Source: Ulva prolifera
Lineage: Eukaryota > Chlorophyta > Ulvophyceae > Ulvales > Ulvaceae
Direction of reading: 5' to 3'
Length of the DNA stretch: 64,000 nucleotides
Assembly (NCBI GenBank): GCA_023078555.1
Contig: CM041199.1
Span: 8,375,315-8,439,314 of the forward strand
Positions 46,681-60,300 of this stretch are shown here, one piece after another. The translations under genes and the position numbers were made by a program. Position 1 is the first letter of the stretch. Every line of letters begins with the position of its first letter. Below the pieces are notes generated by a model, which was given only the letters and a program-made list of their open reading frames with translations, was not told the origin of the DNA and searched no databases.

Positions 46681-49600
46681 TGGAGTGTCCGTGTGGAGTG
46701 TACATGTGTAGTGACCGAGTCCGTGTGGAGTGTCCGTGTGGAGTGTCCGTGTGGAGTGACCGAGTCCATGTGGAGTGGCCGTGTGGAGTGTCCGTGTGGA
46801 GTGTCCGTGTGGAGTGACCGAGTCCGTGTGGAGTGTCCGTGCGGAGTGTACGTGTGGAGTGTCCGTCTGGAGTGTACATGTGTAGTGACCGAGTCCGTGT
46901 GGAGTGACCGTGTGGAGTGTACGTGTGGAAAGACCGAGTCCGTGTGGAGTGTCCGTGTGGAATGTACGTGTGGAGTGACCGAGTCCGTGTGGAGTGTCCG
47001 TGTGGAGTGTCCGTGTGGAGTGACCGAGTCCGTGTGGAGTGTCCGTGCGGAGTGTACGTGTGGAGTGTCCGTCTGGAGTGTACATGTGTAGTGACCGAGT
47101 CCGTGTGGAGTGTCCGTGTGGAGTGTACGTGTGGACTGCCCAAGTCCGTGTGGAGTGTCCGTGTGGAGTGTACGTGTGGAGTGACCGAGTCCGTGTGGAA
47201 TGTCCGTGTGGGGTGTACGTGTGGAGTGACCGTGTCCGTGTGGAGTGGCCGTGTGGAGTGACTGTGTGCAGTGTACATGTGGAGTGACCGAATCCGTGTG
47301 GAGTGTCCGTGTGGAATGTACGTGTGGAGTGACCGTGTCCGTGTGGAGTGTCCGTGTGGAGTGTCCGTGTGGAGAGACCGAGTCCGTGTGGAGTGTCCGT
47401 GTGGAGTGTACGTGTGGAGTGGCCAAGTCCGTGTGGATCGTCCGTGTGGAGTGTCCGTGTGGAGTGACCGAGTCCGTGTGGAGTGTCCGTGTGGAGTGTA
47501 CGCGTGGAGTGTCCGTGTGGAGTGTACATGTGTAGTGACCGAGTCCGTGTGGAGTGTCCGTGTGGAGTGTCCGTGTGGAGTGACCGAGTCCATGTGGAGT
47601 GGCCGTGTGGAGTGTCCGTGTGGAGTGTCCGTGTGGAGTGACCGAGTCCGTGTGGAGTGTCCGTGCGGAGTGTACGTGTGGAGTGTCCGTCTGGAGTGTA
47701 CATGTGTAGTGACCGAGTCCGTGTGGAGTGACCGTGTGGAGTGTACGTGTGGAAAGACCGAGTCCGTGTGGAGTGTCCGTGTGGAATGTACGTGTGGAGT
47801 GACCGAGTCCGTGTGGAGTGTCCGTGTGGAGTGTCCGTGTGGAGTGACCGAGTCCGTGTGGAGTGGCTGTGTGGAGTGACCGTGTGGAGTGTCCGTGTGG
47901 AGTGACCGAGTCCGTGTGGAGTGGCCGTGTGGAGTGACTGTGTGCAGTGTACATGTGGAGTGACCGAGTCCGTGTGGAGTGTCCGTGTGGAATGTACGTG
48001 TGGAGTGACCGTGTCCGTGTGGAGTGTCCGTGTGGAGTGTACGTGTGGAGTGCCCGTGTCCGTGTGGAGTGGCCGTGTGGAGTGACCGTGTGGAGTGCCC
48101 AAGTCCGTGTGGAGTGTCCGTGTGGAGTGTCCGTGTGGAGTGTACGTGTGGAGTGACCGTGTCCGTGTGGAGTGTCCGTGTGGAGTTTCCGTTTGGAGTG
48201 TACGTGTGGAGTGACGGTGTCCGTGTGGTGTGTCCATGTGGAGTGTACGTGTGGAGTGCCCAAGTCCTTGTGGAGTGTCCGTGTGGAGTGTACGTGTGAA
48301 GTGACCGAGTCCGTGTGGAGTGTCCGTGTGGAGTGTACGTGTGGACTGCCCAAGTCCGTGTGGAGTGTCCGTGTGGAGTGTACGTGTGGAGTAACCGAGT
48401 CCGTGTGGAGTGGCCGTGTGGAGTGGCCGTGTGGAGTGGCCGTGTGGAGTGACCGAGTCCGTGTGGAGTGTAGGTGTGGAGTGTCCGTGTGGAGTGACCG
48501 AGTCCGTGTGGAGTGTCCGTGTGGATTGTACGTGTGGAGTGACCGAGTCCGTGTGGAGTGTCCGTGTGGAGTGTACGTGTGGAGTGACCGTTTCCGTGTG
48601 GAGTGGCCGTGTGGAGTGACTGTGTGCAGTGTACATGTGGAGTGACCGAGTCCGTGTGGAGTGTCCGTGTGGAATGTACGTGTGGAGTGACCGTGTCCGT
48701 GTGGAGTGTCCGTGTGGAGTGTCCGTGTGGAGTGACCGAGTCCGTGTGGAGTGTCCGTGCGGAGTGTACGTGTGGAGTGTCCGTCTGGAGTGTACATGTG
48801 TAGTGACCGAGTCCGTGTGGAGTGTCCGTGTGGAGTGTACGTGTGGACTGCCCAAGTCCGTGTGGAGTGTCCGTGTGGAGTGTACGTGTGGAGTGACCGA
48901 GTCCGTGTGGAATGTCCGTGTGGAGTGTCCGTGTGGAGTGACCGAGTCCGTGTGGAGTGTCCGTGCGGAGTGTACGTGTGGAGTGTCCGTCTGGAGTGTA
49001 CATGTGTAGTGACCGAGTCCGTGTGGAGTGTCCGTGTGGAGTGTACGTGTGGACTGCCCAAGTCCGTGTGGAGTGTCCGTGTGGAGTGTACGTGTGGAGT
49101 GACCGAGTCCGTGTGGAATGTCCGTGTGGGGTGTACGTGTGGAGTGACCGTGTCCGTGTGGAGTGGCCGTGTGGAGTGACTGTGTGCAGTGTACATGTGG
49201 AGTGACCGAATCCGTGTGGAGTGTCCGTGTGGAATGTACGTGAGGAGTGACCGTGTCCGTGTGGAGTGTCCGTGTGGAGTGTCCGTGTGGAGAGACCGAG
49301 TCCGTGTGGAGTGTCCGTGTGGAGTGTACGTGTGGAGTGGCCAAGTCCGTGTGGATCGTCCGTGTGGAGTGTCCGTGTGGAGTGACCGAGTCCGTGTGGA
49401 GTGGCCGTGTGGAGTGTCCGTGTGGAGTGTCCGTGTGGAGTGACCGAGTCCGTGTGGAGTGGCTGTGTGGAGTGACCGTGTGGAGTGTCCGTGTGGAGTG
49501 ACCGAGTCCGTGTGGAGTGGCCGTGTGGAGTGACTGTGTGCAGTGTACATGTGGAGTGACCGAGTCCGTGTGGAGTGTCCGTGTGGAATGTACGTGTGGA

Positions 49601-52600
49601 GTGACCGTGTCCGTGTGGAGTGTCCGTGTGGAGTGTACGTGTGGACTGCCCAAGTCCGTGTGGAGTGTCCGTGTGGAGTGTACGTGTGGAGTGACCGTGT
49701 CCGTGTGGAGTGGCCGTGTGGAGTGACCGTGTGGAGTGCCCAAGTCCGTGTGGAGTGTCCGTGTGGAGTGTCCGTGTGGAGTGTACGTGTGGAGTGACCG
49801 TGTCCGTGTGGAGTGTCCGTGTGGAGTTTCCGTTTGGAGTGTACGTGTGGAGTGACGGTGTCCGTGTGGTGTGTCCATGTGGAGTGTACGTGTGGAGTGC
49901 CCAAGTCCTTGTGGAGTGTCCGTGTGGAGTGTACGTGTGAAGTGACCGAGTCCGTGTGGAGTGTCCGTGTGGAGTGTACGTGTGGACTGCCCAAGTCCGT
50001 GTGGAGTGTCCGTGTGGAGTGTACGTGTGGAGTAACCGAGTCCGTGTGGAGTGGCCGTGTGGAGTGGCCGTGTGGAGTGGCCGTGTGGAGTGACCGAGTC
50101 CGTGTGGAGTGTAGGTGTGGAGTGTCCGTGTGGAGTGACCGAGTCCGTGTGGAGTGTCCGTGTGGATTGTACGTGTGGAGTGACCGAGTCCGTGTGGAGT
50201 GTCCGTGTGGAGTGTACGTGTGGAGTGACCGTTTCCGTGTGGAGTGGCCGTGTGGAGTGACTGTGTGCAGTGTACATGTGGAGTGACCGAGTCCGTGTGG
50301 AGTGTCCGTGTGGAATGTACGTGTGGAGTGACCGTGTCCGTGTGGAGTGTCCGTGTGGAGTGTCCGTGTGGAGAGACCGAGTCCGTGTGGAGTGGCCGTG
50401 TGGAGTGTCCGTTTGGAGTGGCCAAGTCCGTGTGGATCGTCCGTGTGGAGTGTCCGTGTGGAGTGACCGTGTCCGTGTGGAGTGTCCGTGTGGAGTTTCC
50501 GTTTGGAGTGTACGTGTGGAGTGACGGTGTCCGTGTGGTGTGTCCATGTGGAGTGTACGTGTGGAGTGCCCAAGTCCTTGTGGAGTGTCCGTGTGGAGTG
50601 TACGTGTGAAGTGACCGAGTCCGTGTGGAGTGTCCGTGTGGAGTGTACGTGTGGACTGCCCAAGTCCGTGTGGAGTGTCCGTGTGGAGTGTACGTGTGGA
50701 GTAACCGAGTCCGTGTGGAGTGGCCGTGTGGAGTGGCCGTGTGGAGTGGCCGTGTGGAGTGACCGAGTCCGTGTGGAGTGTAGGTGTGGAGTGTCCGTGT
50801 GGAGTGACCGAGTCCGTGTGGAGTGTCCGTGTGGATTGTACGTGTGGAGTGACCGAGTCCGTGTGGAGTGTCCGTGTGGAGTGTACGTGTGGAGTGACCG
50901 TTTCCGTGTGGAGTGGCCGTGTGGAGTGACTGTGTGCAGTGTACATGTGGAGTGACCGAGTCCGTGTGGAGTGTCCGTGTGGAATGTACGTGTGGAGTGA
51001 CCGTGTCCGTGTGGAGTGTCCGTGTGGAGTGTCCGTGTGGAGAGACCGAGTCCGTGTGGAGTGGCCGTGTGGAGTGTCCGTTTGGAGTGGCCAAGTCCGT
51101 GTGGATCGTCCGTGTGGAGTGTCCGTGTGGAGTGACCGAGTCCGTGTGGAGTGGCCGTGTGGAGTGTCCGTGTGGAGTGTCCGTGTGGAGTGACCGAGTC
51201 CGTGTGGAGTGGCTGTGTGGAGTGACCGTGTAAAGTGTCCGTGTGGAGTGACCGAGTCCGTGTGGAGTGGCCGTGTGGAGTGACTGTGTGCAGTGTACAT
51301 GTGGAGTGACCGAGTCCGTGTGGAGTGTCCGTGTGGAATGTACGTGTGGAGTGACCGTGTCCGTGTGGAGTGTCCGTGTGGAGTGTCCGTGTGGAGAGAC
51401 CGAGTCCGTGTGGAGTGGCCGTGTGGAGTGTCCGTTTGGAGTGTACGTGTGGAGTGACCGTGTCCGTGTGGAGTGGCCGTGTGGAGTGACTGTGTGCAGT
51501 GTACATGTGGAGTGACCGAGTCCGTGTGGAGTGTCCGTGTGGAATGTACGTGTGGAGTGACCGTGTCCGTGTGGAGTGTCCGTGTGGAGTGTCCGTGTGG
51601 AGAGACCGAGTCCGTGTGGAGTGTCCGTGTGGAGTGTACGTGTGGAGTGACCGAGTCCGTGTGGAGTGTCCGTGTGGAGTGTACGTGTGGAGTATCCGTC
51701 TGGAGTGTACATGTGTAGTGACCGAGTCCGTGTGGAGTGTCCGTGTGGAGTGTACGTGTGGACTGCCCAAGTCCGTGTGGAGTGTCCGTGTGGAGTGTAC
51801 GTGTGGAGTGACCGAGTCCGTGTGGAATGTCCGTGTGGGGTGTACGTGTGGAGTGCCCAAGTCCGTGTGGAATGTCCGTGTGGAGTGGCCGTGTGGAGTG
51901 ACCGTGTGGAGTGCCCAAGTCCGTGTGGAGTGTACGTGTGGAGTGCCCAAGTCCGTGTGGAGTGTCCGTGTGGAGTGTCCGTGTGGAGTGACCGAGTCCG
52001 TGTGGAGTGGCCGTGTGGAGAGACCGTGTGGAGTGTACGTGTGAAGTGACCGAGTCCGTGTGGAGTGTCCGTGTGGAGTGTCCGCGTGGAGTGACCGTGT
52101 CTGTGTGGAGTGGCCGTGTGGAGTGACCGTGTGCAGTGTACGTGTGGAGTGACCGAGTCCGTGTGGAGTGTCCGTGTGGAGTGTACGTGTGGACTGCCCA
52201 AGTCCGTGTGGAGTGTCCGTGTGGAGTGTCCGTGTGGAGTGACCGAGTCCGCGTGGAGTGGCCGTGTGAAGTATCGGTGTGGAGTGGCCGTGTGGAGTGA
52301 CCGAGTCCGTGTGGAGTGTACGTGTGGAGTGTCCGTGTGGAGTGACCGAGTCCGTGTGGAGTGGCCGTGTGGAGTGTCCGTGTGGAGTGTACGTGTGAAG
52401 TGACCGAGTCCGTGTGGAGTGTCCGTGTGGAGTGTCCGCGTGGAGTGACCGTGTGGAGTGACCGAGTCCGTGTGGAGTGTCCGTGTGGAGTGTACGTGTG
52501 GAGTGACCGTGTCTGTGTGGAGTGGCCGTGTGGAGTGACCGTTTGCAGTGTACGTGTGGAGTGACCGAGTCCGTGTGGAGTGTCCGTGTGGAGTGTACGT

Positions 52601-55482
52601 GTGGAGTGACCGAGTCCGTGTGGAGTGTCCGTGTGGAGTGTACGCGTGGAGTGTCCGTGTGGAGTGTACATGTGTAGTGACCGAGTCCGTGTGGAGTGTC
52701 CGTGTGGAGTGTACGTGTGGACTGCCCAAGTCCGTGTGGAGTGTCCGTGTGGAATGTACGTGTGGAGTGACCGTGTCCGTTTGGAGTGTCCGTGTGGAGT
52801 GTCCGTGTGGAGAGACCGAGTCCGTGTGGAGTGGCCGTGTGGAGTGTCCGTCCGGAGTGTACGTTTGGAGTGACCGTGTCTGTGTGGAGTGTCCGTGTGG
52901 AGTGTACGTGTGGAGTGTTCAAGTCCGTGTGGAGTGTCCGTGTGGAGTGTACGTGTGGAGTGCCCAAGTCCTTGTGGAGTGTCCGTGTGGAGTGTACGTG
53001 TGAAGTGACCGAGTCCGTGTGGAGTGTCTGTGTGGAGTGTACGTGTGGAGTGACCGAGTCCGTGTGGAGTGTAGGTGTGGAGTGTCCGTGTGGAGTGACC
53101 GAGTCCGTGTGGAGTGTCCGTGTGGATTGTACGTGTGGAGTGACCGAGTCCGTGTGGAGTGTCCGTGTGGAGTGTACGTGTGGAGTGACCGTTTCCGTGT
53201 GGAGTGGCCGTGTGGAGTGACTGTGTGCAGTGTACGTGTGGAGTGACCGAGTCCGTGTGGAATGTCCGTGTGGAGTGTACGTGTGGAGTGCCCAAGTCCG
53301 TGTGGAGTGTCCGTGTGGAGTGTCCGCGTGGAGTGACCGAGTCCGTGTGGAGTGGCCGTGTGGAGTGTCCGTGTGGAGTTGCCGTGTAAAGTGACCGAGT
53401 CCGTGCGGAGTGTACGTGTGGAGTGTCCGTGTGGAGTGACCGAGTCCGTGTGGAGTGGCCGTGTGGAGTGTCCGTGTGGAGTGACAGTGTGGAGTGACCG
53501 AGCCCGTGTGGAGTGTCCGTGTGGAGTGTACGTGTGGAGTGACCGTGTCCGTGTGGAGTGGCCGTGTGGAGTGACCGTGTGGAGTGACCGAGTCCGTGTG
53601 GAGTGTCCATGTGGAGTGTACGTGTGGAGTGCCCAAGTCCGTGTGGAGTGTCCGTGTGGAGTGTCCGTTTGGAGTGTACGTGTGGAGTGACCGTGTCCGT
53701 GTGGTGTGTCCATGTGGAGTGTACGTGTGGAGTGCCCAAGTCCGTGTGGAGTGTACGTGTGGAGTGCCCAAGTCCGTGTGGAGTGTCCGTGTGGAGTGTA
53801 CGTGTGAAGTGACCGAGTCCGTGTGGAGTGTCCGTGGGGAGTGTCCGCGTGGAGTGACCGTGTCTGTGTGGAGTGGTCGTGTGGAGTGACCGTGTGCAGT
53901 GTACGTGTGGAGTGACCGAGTCCGTGTGGAGTGCCCGTGTGGAGTGTACGTGTGGACTGCCCAAGTCCGTGTGGAGTGTCCGTGTGGAGTGTACGTGTGG
54001 AGTGACCGAGTCCGTGTGGAATGTCCGTGTGAAGTGTATGTGTGGAGTGCCCAAGTCCGTGTGGAGTGTCCGTGTGGAGTGTCCGTGTGGAGTGACCGAG
54101 TCCGCGTGGAGTGGCCGTGTGAAGTATCGGTGTGGAGTGGCCGTGTGGAGTGACCGAGTCCGTGTGGAGTGTACGTGTGGAGTGTCCGTGTGGAGTGACC
54201 GTGTGCAGTGTACGTGTGGAGTGACCGAGTCCGTGTGGAGTGCCCGTGTGGAGTGTACGTGTGGACTGCCCAAGTCCGTGTGGAGTGTCCGTGTGGAGTG
54301 TACGTGTGGAGTGACCGAGTCCGTGTGGAATGTCCGTGTGAAGTGTATGTGTGGAGTGCCCAAGTCCGTGTGGAGTGTCCGTGTGGAGTGTCCGCGTGGA
54401 GTGACCGAGTCCGCGTGGAGTGGCCGTGTGAAGTATCGGTGTGGAGTGGCCGTGTGGAGTGACCGAGTCCGTGTGGAGTGTACGTGTGGAGTGTCCGTGT
54501 GGAGTGACCGAGTCCGTGTGGAGTGGCCGTGTGGAGTGTCCGTGTGGAGTGACAGTGTGGAGTGACCGAGCCCGTGTGGAGTGTCCGTGTGGAGTGTACG
54601 TGTGGAGTGACCGTGTGGAGTGACCGTGTGGAGTGACCGAGTGGATTGACCGTGTGGAGTGTACGTGTGCAGTGACCGAGTCCGTGTGGAGTGTCCGTGT
54701 GGAGTGTACGTGTGGAGTGTCCGTCTGGAGTGTACATGTGTAGTGACCGAGTCCGTGTGGAATGTCCGTGTGGGGTGTACGTGTGGAGTGCCCAAGTCCG
54801 TGTGGAGTGTCCGTGTGGAGTGTCCGCGTGGAGTGACCGAGTCCGTGTGGAATGGCCGTGTGGAGTGTCCGTGTGGAGTTGCCGTGTAAAGTGACCGAGT
54901 CCGTGTGGAGTGTACGTGTGGAGTGTCCGTGTGGAGTGACCGAGTCCGTGTGGAGTGGCCGTGTGGAGTGTCCGTGTGGAGTGACAGTGTGGAGTGACCG
55001 AGCCCGTGTAGAGTGTCCGTGTGGAGTGTACGTGTGGAGTGACCGTGTCCGTGTGGAGTGGCCGTGTGGAGTGACCGTGTGGAGTGACCGAGTCCGTGTG
55101 GAGTGTCCGTGTGGAGTGTACGTGTGGAGTGCCCAAGTCCGTGTGGAGTGTCCGTGTGGAGTGTCCGTTTGGAGTGTACGTGTGGAGTGACCGTGTCCGT
55201 GTGGTGTGTCCGTGTGGAGTGTACGTGTGGAGTGCCCAAGTCCGTGTGGAGTGTCCGTGTGGAGTGTCCGTGTGGAGTGACCAAGTCCGTGTGAAGTGGC
55301 CGTGTGGAGTGACCGTGTGGAGTGTACGTGTGAAGTGACCGAGTCCGTGTGGAGTGTCCGTGTGGAGTGTCCGCGTGGAGTGACCGTGTGGAGTGACCGA
55401 GTCCGTGTGGAGTGTCCGTGTGGAGTGTACGTGTGGAGTGACCGTGTCTGTGTGGAGTGGCCGTGTGGAGTGACCGTTTGCA

Positions 55483-57336
55483 GTGTACGTGTGGAGTGAC
55501 CGAGTCCGTGTGGAGTGTCCGTGTGGAGTGTACGTGTGGAGTGACCGAGTCCGTGTGGAGTGTCCGTGTGGAGTGTACGCGTGGAGTGTCCGTGTGGAGT
55601 GTACATGTGTAGTGACCGAGTCCGTGTGGAGTGTCCGTGTGGAGTGTACGTGTGGACTGCCCAAGTCCGTGTGGAGTGTCCGTGTGGAATGTACGTGTGG
55701 AGTGACCGTGTCCGTTTGGAGTGTCCGTGTGGAGTGTCCGTGTGGAGAGACCGAGTCCGTGTGGAGTGGCCGTGTGGAGTGTCCGTCCGGAGTGTACGTT
55801 TGGAGTGACCGTGTCTGTGTGGAGTGTCCGTGTGGAGTGTACGTGTGGAGTGCACAAGTCCGTGTTGAGTGTCCGTGTGGAGTGTACGTGTGGAGTTACC
55901 GAGTCTGTGTGGAGTGGCCGTGTGTAGTGACCGTGTGGAGTGTACGTGTGGAGTGACCGAGCCCGTGTGGAGTGTCCGTGTGGAGTGTACGCGTGGAGTG
56001 TCCGTGTGGAGTGTACATGTGTAGTGACCGAGTCCGTGTGGAGTGTCCGTGTGGAGTGTACGTGTGGACTGCCCAAGTCCTTGTGGAGTGTCCGTGTGGA
56101 GTGTACGTGTGGAGTGACCGAGTCCGTATGGAATGTCCGTGTGGAGTGTACGTGTGGAGTGCCCAAGTCCGTGTGGAGTGTCCGTGTGGAGTGTCCGTGT
56201 GGAGTGACCAAGTCCGTGTGAAGTGGCCGTGTGGAGTGACCGTGTGGAGTGTACGTGTGAAGTGACCGAGTCCGTGTGGAGTGTCCGTGTGGAGTGTCCG
56301 CGTGGAGTGACCGTGTGGAGTGACCGAGTCCGTGTGGAGTGTCCGTGTGGAGTGTACGTGTGGAGTGACCGTGTCTGTGTGGAGTGGCCGTGTGGAGTGA
56401 CCGTTTGCAGTGTACGTGTGGAGTGACCGAGTCCGTGTGGAGTGTCCGTGTGGAGTGTACGTGTGGAGTGACCGAGTCCGTGTGGAGTGTCCGTGTGGAG
56501 TGTACGCGTGGAGTGTCCGTGTGGAGTGTACATGTGTAGTGACCGAGTCCGTGTGGAGTGTCCGTGTGGAGTGTACGTGTGGACTGCCCAAGTCCGTGTG
56601 GAGTGTCCGTGTGGAATGTACGTGTGGAGTGACCGTGTCCGTTTGGAGTGTCCGTGTGGAGTGTCCGTGTGGAGAGACCGAGTCCGTGTGGAGTGGCCGT
56701 GTGGAGTGTCCGTCCGGAGTGTACGTTTGGAGTGACCGTGTCTGTGTGGAGTGTCCGTGTGGAGTGTACGTGTGGAGTGCACAAGTCCGTGTTGAGTGTC
56801 CGTGTGGAGTGTACGTGTGGAGTTACCGAGTCTGTGTGGAGTGGCCGTGTGTAGTGACCGTGTGGAGTGTACGTGTGGAGTGACCGAGCCCGTGTGGAGT
56901 GTCCGTGTGGAGTGTACGCGTGGAGTGTCCGTGTGGAGTGTACATGTGTAGTGACCGAGTCCGTGTGGAGTGTCCGTGTGGAGTGTACGTGTGGACTGCC
57001 CAAGTCCTTGTGGAGTGTCCGTGTGGAGTGTACGTGTGGAGTGACCGAGTCCGTATGGAATGTCCGTGTGGAGTGTACGTGTGGAGTGCCCAAGTCCGTG
57101 TGGAGTGTCCGTGTGGAGTGTACGTGTGGAGTGACCGTGTGGAGTGACCGAGTGGATTGACCGTGTGGAGTGTACGTGTGGAGTGACCGAGTCCGTGTGG
57201 AGTGTCCGTGTGGAGTGTACGCGTGGAGTGACCGTGTGGAGTGTACGTGTGGAGTGACCGAGTCCGTGTGGAGTGTCCGTGTGGAGTGTACGCGTGGAGT
57301 GACAGTGTGGAGTGACCGAGCCCGTGTGGAGTGTCC
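55483..57336. repeat. 927-bp higher-order repeat, two tandem copies
   Basis: Patterns at 55483, 55560, 55721 and 55940 recur at 56410, 56487, 56648 and 56867, a shift of 927 bp (63 x 13 plus 18 x 6). Rare shared variants include GTCCGTCCGGAGTG and CGTGTTGAGTG. A related unit recurs at 60973 and 63216. Confidence 0.8.
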
Positions 57337-60300
57337 GTGTGGAGTGTACGTGTGGAGTGACCGTGTGGAGTGACCGAGTGGATTGACCGTGTGGAGTGTA
57401 CGTGTGGAGTGCCCAAGTCCGTGTGGAGTGTCGGTGTAGAGTGGCCGTGTGGAGTGACCGAGTCCGTGTGGAGTGTACGTGTGGAGTGTCCGTGTGGAGT
57501 GACCGAGTCCGTGTGGAGTGGCCGTGTGGAGTCTCCGTGTGGAGTGACAGTGTGGAGTGACCGAGCCCGTGGGGAGTGTCCGTGTGGAGTGTACGTGTGG
57601 AGTGACCGTGTGGAGTGACCGAGTGGATTGACCGTGTGGAGTGTACGTGTGGAGTGACCGAGTCCGTGTGGAGTGTCCGTGTGGAGTGTACGCGTGGAGT
57701 GTCCGTGTGGAGTGTACGTGTGGAGTGACCGAGTCCGTGTGGAGTGTCCGTGTGGAGTGTACGCGTGGAGTGACAGTGTGGAGTGACCGAGCCCGTGTGG
57801 AGTGTCCGTGTGGAGTGTACGTGTGGAGTGACCGTGTGGAGTGACCGAGTGGATTGACCGTGTGGAGTGTACGTGTGGAGTGACCGAGTCCGTGTGGAGT
57901 GTCCGTGTGGAGTGTACGCGTGGAGTGACCGTGTGGAGTGTACGTGTGGAGTGACCGAGTCCGTGTGGAGTGTCCGTGTGGAGTGTACGCGTGGAGTGAC
58001 AGTGTGGAGTGACCGAGCCCGTGTGGAGTGTCCGTGTGGAGTGTACGTGTGGAGTGACCGTGTGGAGTGACCGTGTGGAGTGTACGCGTGGAGTGACCGT
58101 GTGGAGTGCCCAAGTCCGTGTGGAGTGTCGGTGTGGAGTGGCCGTGTGGAGTGACCGAGTCCGTGTGGAGTGTACGTGTGGAGTGTCCGTGTGGAGTGAC
58201 CGAGTCCGTGTGGAGTGGCCGTGTGGAGTGCCCGTGTGGAGTGACCGTGTCCGTGTGGAGTGTACGCGTGGAGTGTCCGTGTGGAGTGTACATGTGTAGT
58301 GACCGAGTCCGTGTGGAGTGTCCGTGTGGAGTGTACGTGTGGACTGCCCAAGTCCGTGTGGAGTGTCCGTGTGGAGTGTACGTGTGGAGTGACCGAGTCC
58401 GTATGGAATGTCCGTGTGGAGTGTACGTGTGGAGTGCCCAAGTCCGTGTGGAGTGTCCGTGTGGAGTGTCCGTGTGGAGTGACCGAGTCCGTGTGGAGTG
58501 GCCGTGTGGAGTGTCGGTGTGGAGTGGCCGTGTGGAGTGACCGAGTCCGTGTGGAGTGTACGTGTGGAGTGTCCGTGTGGAGTGACCGAGTCCGTGTGGA
58601 GTGGCCGTGTGGAGTGTCCGTGTGGAGTGACAGTGTGGAGTGACCGAGCCCGTGTGGAGTGTCCGTGTGGAGTGTACGTGTGGAGTGACCGTGTGGAGTG
58701 ACCGAGTGGATTGACCGTGTGGAGTGTACGTGTGGAGTGACCGAGTCCGTGTGGAGTGTCCGTGTGGAGTGTACGCGTGGAGTGACCGTGTGGAGTGCCC
58801 AAGTCCGTGTGGAGTGTCGGTGTAGAGTGGCCGTGTGGAGTGACCGAGTCCGTGTGGAGTGTACGTGTGGAGTGTCCGTGTGGAGTGACCGAGTCCGTGT
58901 GGAGTGGCCGTGTGGAGTCTCCGTGTGGAGTGACAGTGTGGAGTGACCGAGCCCGTGGGGAGTGTCCGTGTGGAGTGTACGTGTGGAGTGACCGTGTGGA
59001 GTGACCGAGTGGATTGACCGTTTGGAGTGTACGTGTGGAGTGACCGAGTCCGTGTGGAGTGTCCGTGTGGAGTGTACGCGTGGAGTGTCCGTGTGGAGTG
59101 TACGTGTGGAGTGACCGTGTGGAGTGACCGAGTGGATTGACCGTGTGGAGTGTACGTGTGGAGTGACCGAGTCCGTGTGGAGTGTCCGTGTGGAGTGTAC
59201 GCGTGGAGTGACAGTGTGGAGTGACCGAGCCCGTGTGGAGTGTCCGTGTGGAGTGTACGTGTGGAGTGACCGTGTGGAGTGACCGAGTGGATTGACCGTG
59301 TGGAGTGTACGTGTGGAGTGACCGAGTCCGTGTGGAGTGTCCGTGTGGAGTGTACGCGTGGAGTGACCGTGTGGAGTGCCCAAGTCCGTGTGGAGTGTCG
59401 GTGTGGAGTGGCCGTGTGGAGTGACCGAGTCCGTGTGGAGTGTACGTGTGGAGTGTCCGTGTGGAGTGACCGAGTCCGTGTGGAGTGGCCGTGTGGAGTG
59501 CCCGTGTGGAGTGACCGTGTGGAGTGACCGAGCCCGTGGGGAGTGTCCGTGTGGAGTGTACGTGTGGAGTGTACGTGTGGAGTGACCGAGTCCGTATGGA
59601 ATGTCCGTGTGGAGTGTACGTGTGGAGTGCCCAAGTCCGTGTGGAGTGTCCGTGTGGAGTGTCCGTGTGGAGTGACCGAGTCCGTGTGGAGTGGCCGTGT
59701 GGAGTGTCGGTGTGGAGTGGCCGTGTGGAGTGACCGAGTCCGTGTGGAGTGTACGTGTGGAGTGTCCGTGTGGAGTGACCGAGTCCGTGTGGAGTGGCCG
59801 TGTGGAGTGTCCGTGTGGAGTGACAGTGTGGAGTGACCGAGCCCGTGTGGAGTGTCCGTGTGGAGTGTACGTGTGGAGTGACCGTGTGGAGTGACCGAGT
59901 GGATTGACCGTGTGGAGTGTACGTGTGGAGTGACCGAGTCCGTGTGGAGTGTCCGTGTGGAGTGTACGCGTGGAGTGACCGTGTGGAGTGCCCAAGTCCG
60001 TGTGGAGTGTCGGTGTAGAGTGGCCGTGTGGAGTGACGGAGTCCGTGTGGAGTGTACGTGTGGAGTGTCCGTGTGGAGTGACCGAGTCCGTGTGGAGTGG
60101 CCGTGTGGAGTCTCCGTGTGGAGTGACAGTGTGGAGTGACCGAGCCCGTGGGGAGTGTCCGTGTGGAGTGTACGTGTGGAGTGACCGTGTGGAGTGACCG
60201 AGTGGATTGACCGTGTGGAGTGTACGTGTGGAGTGACCGAGTCCGTGTGGAGTGTCCGTGTGGAGTGTACGCGTGGAGTGACCGTGTGGAGTGCCCAAGT

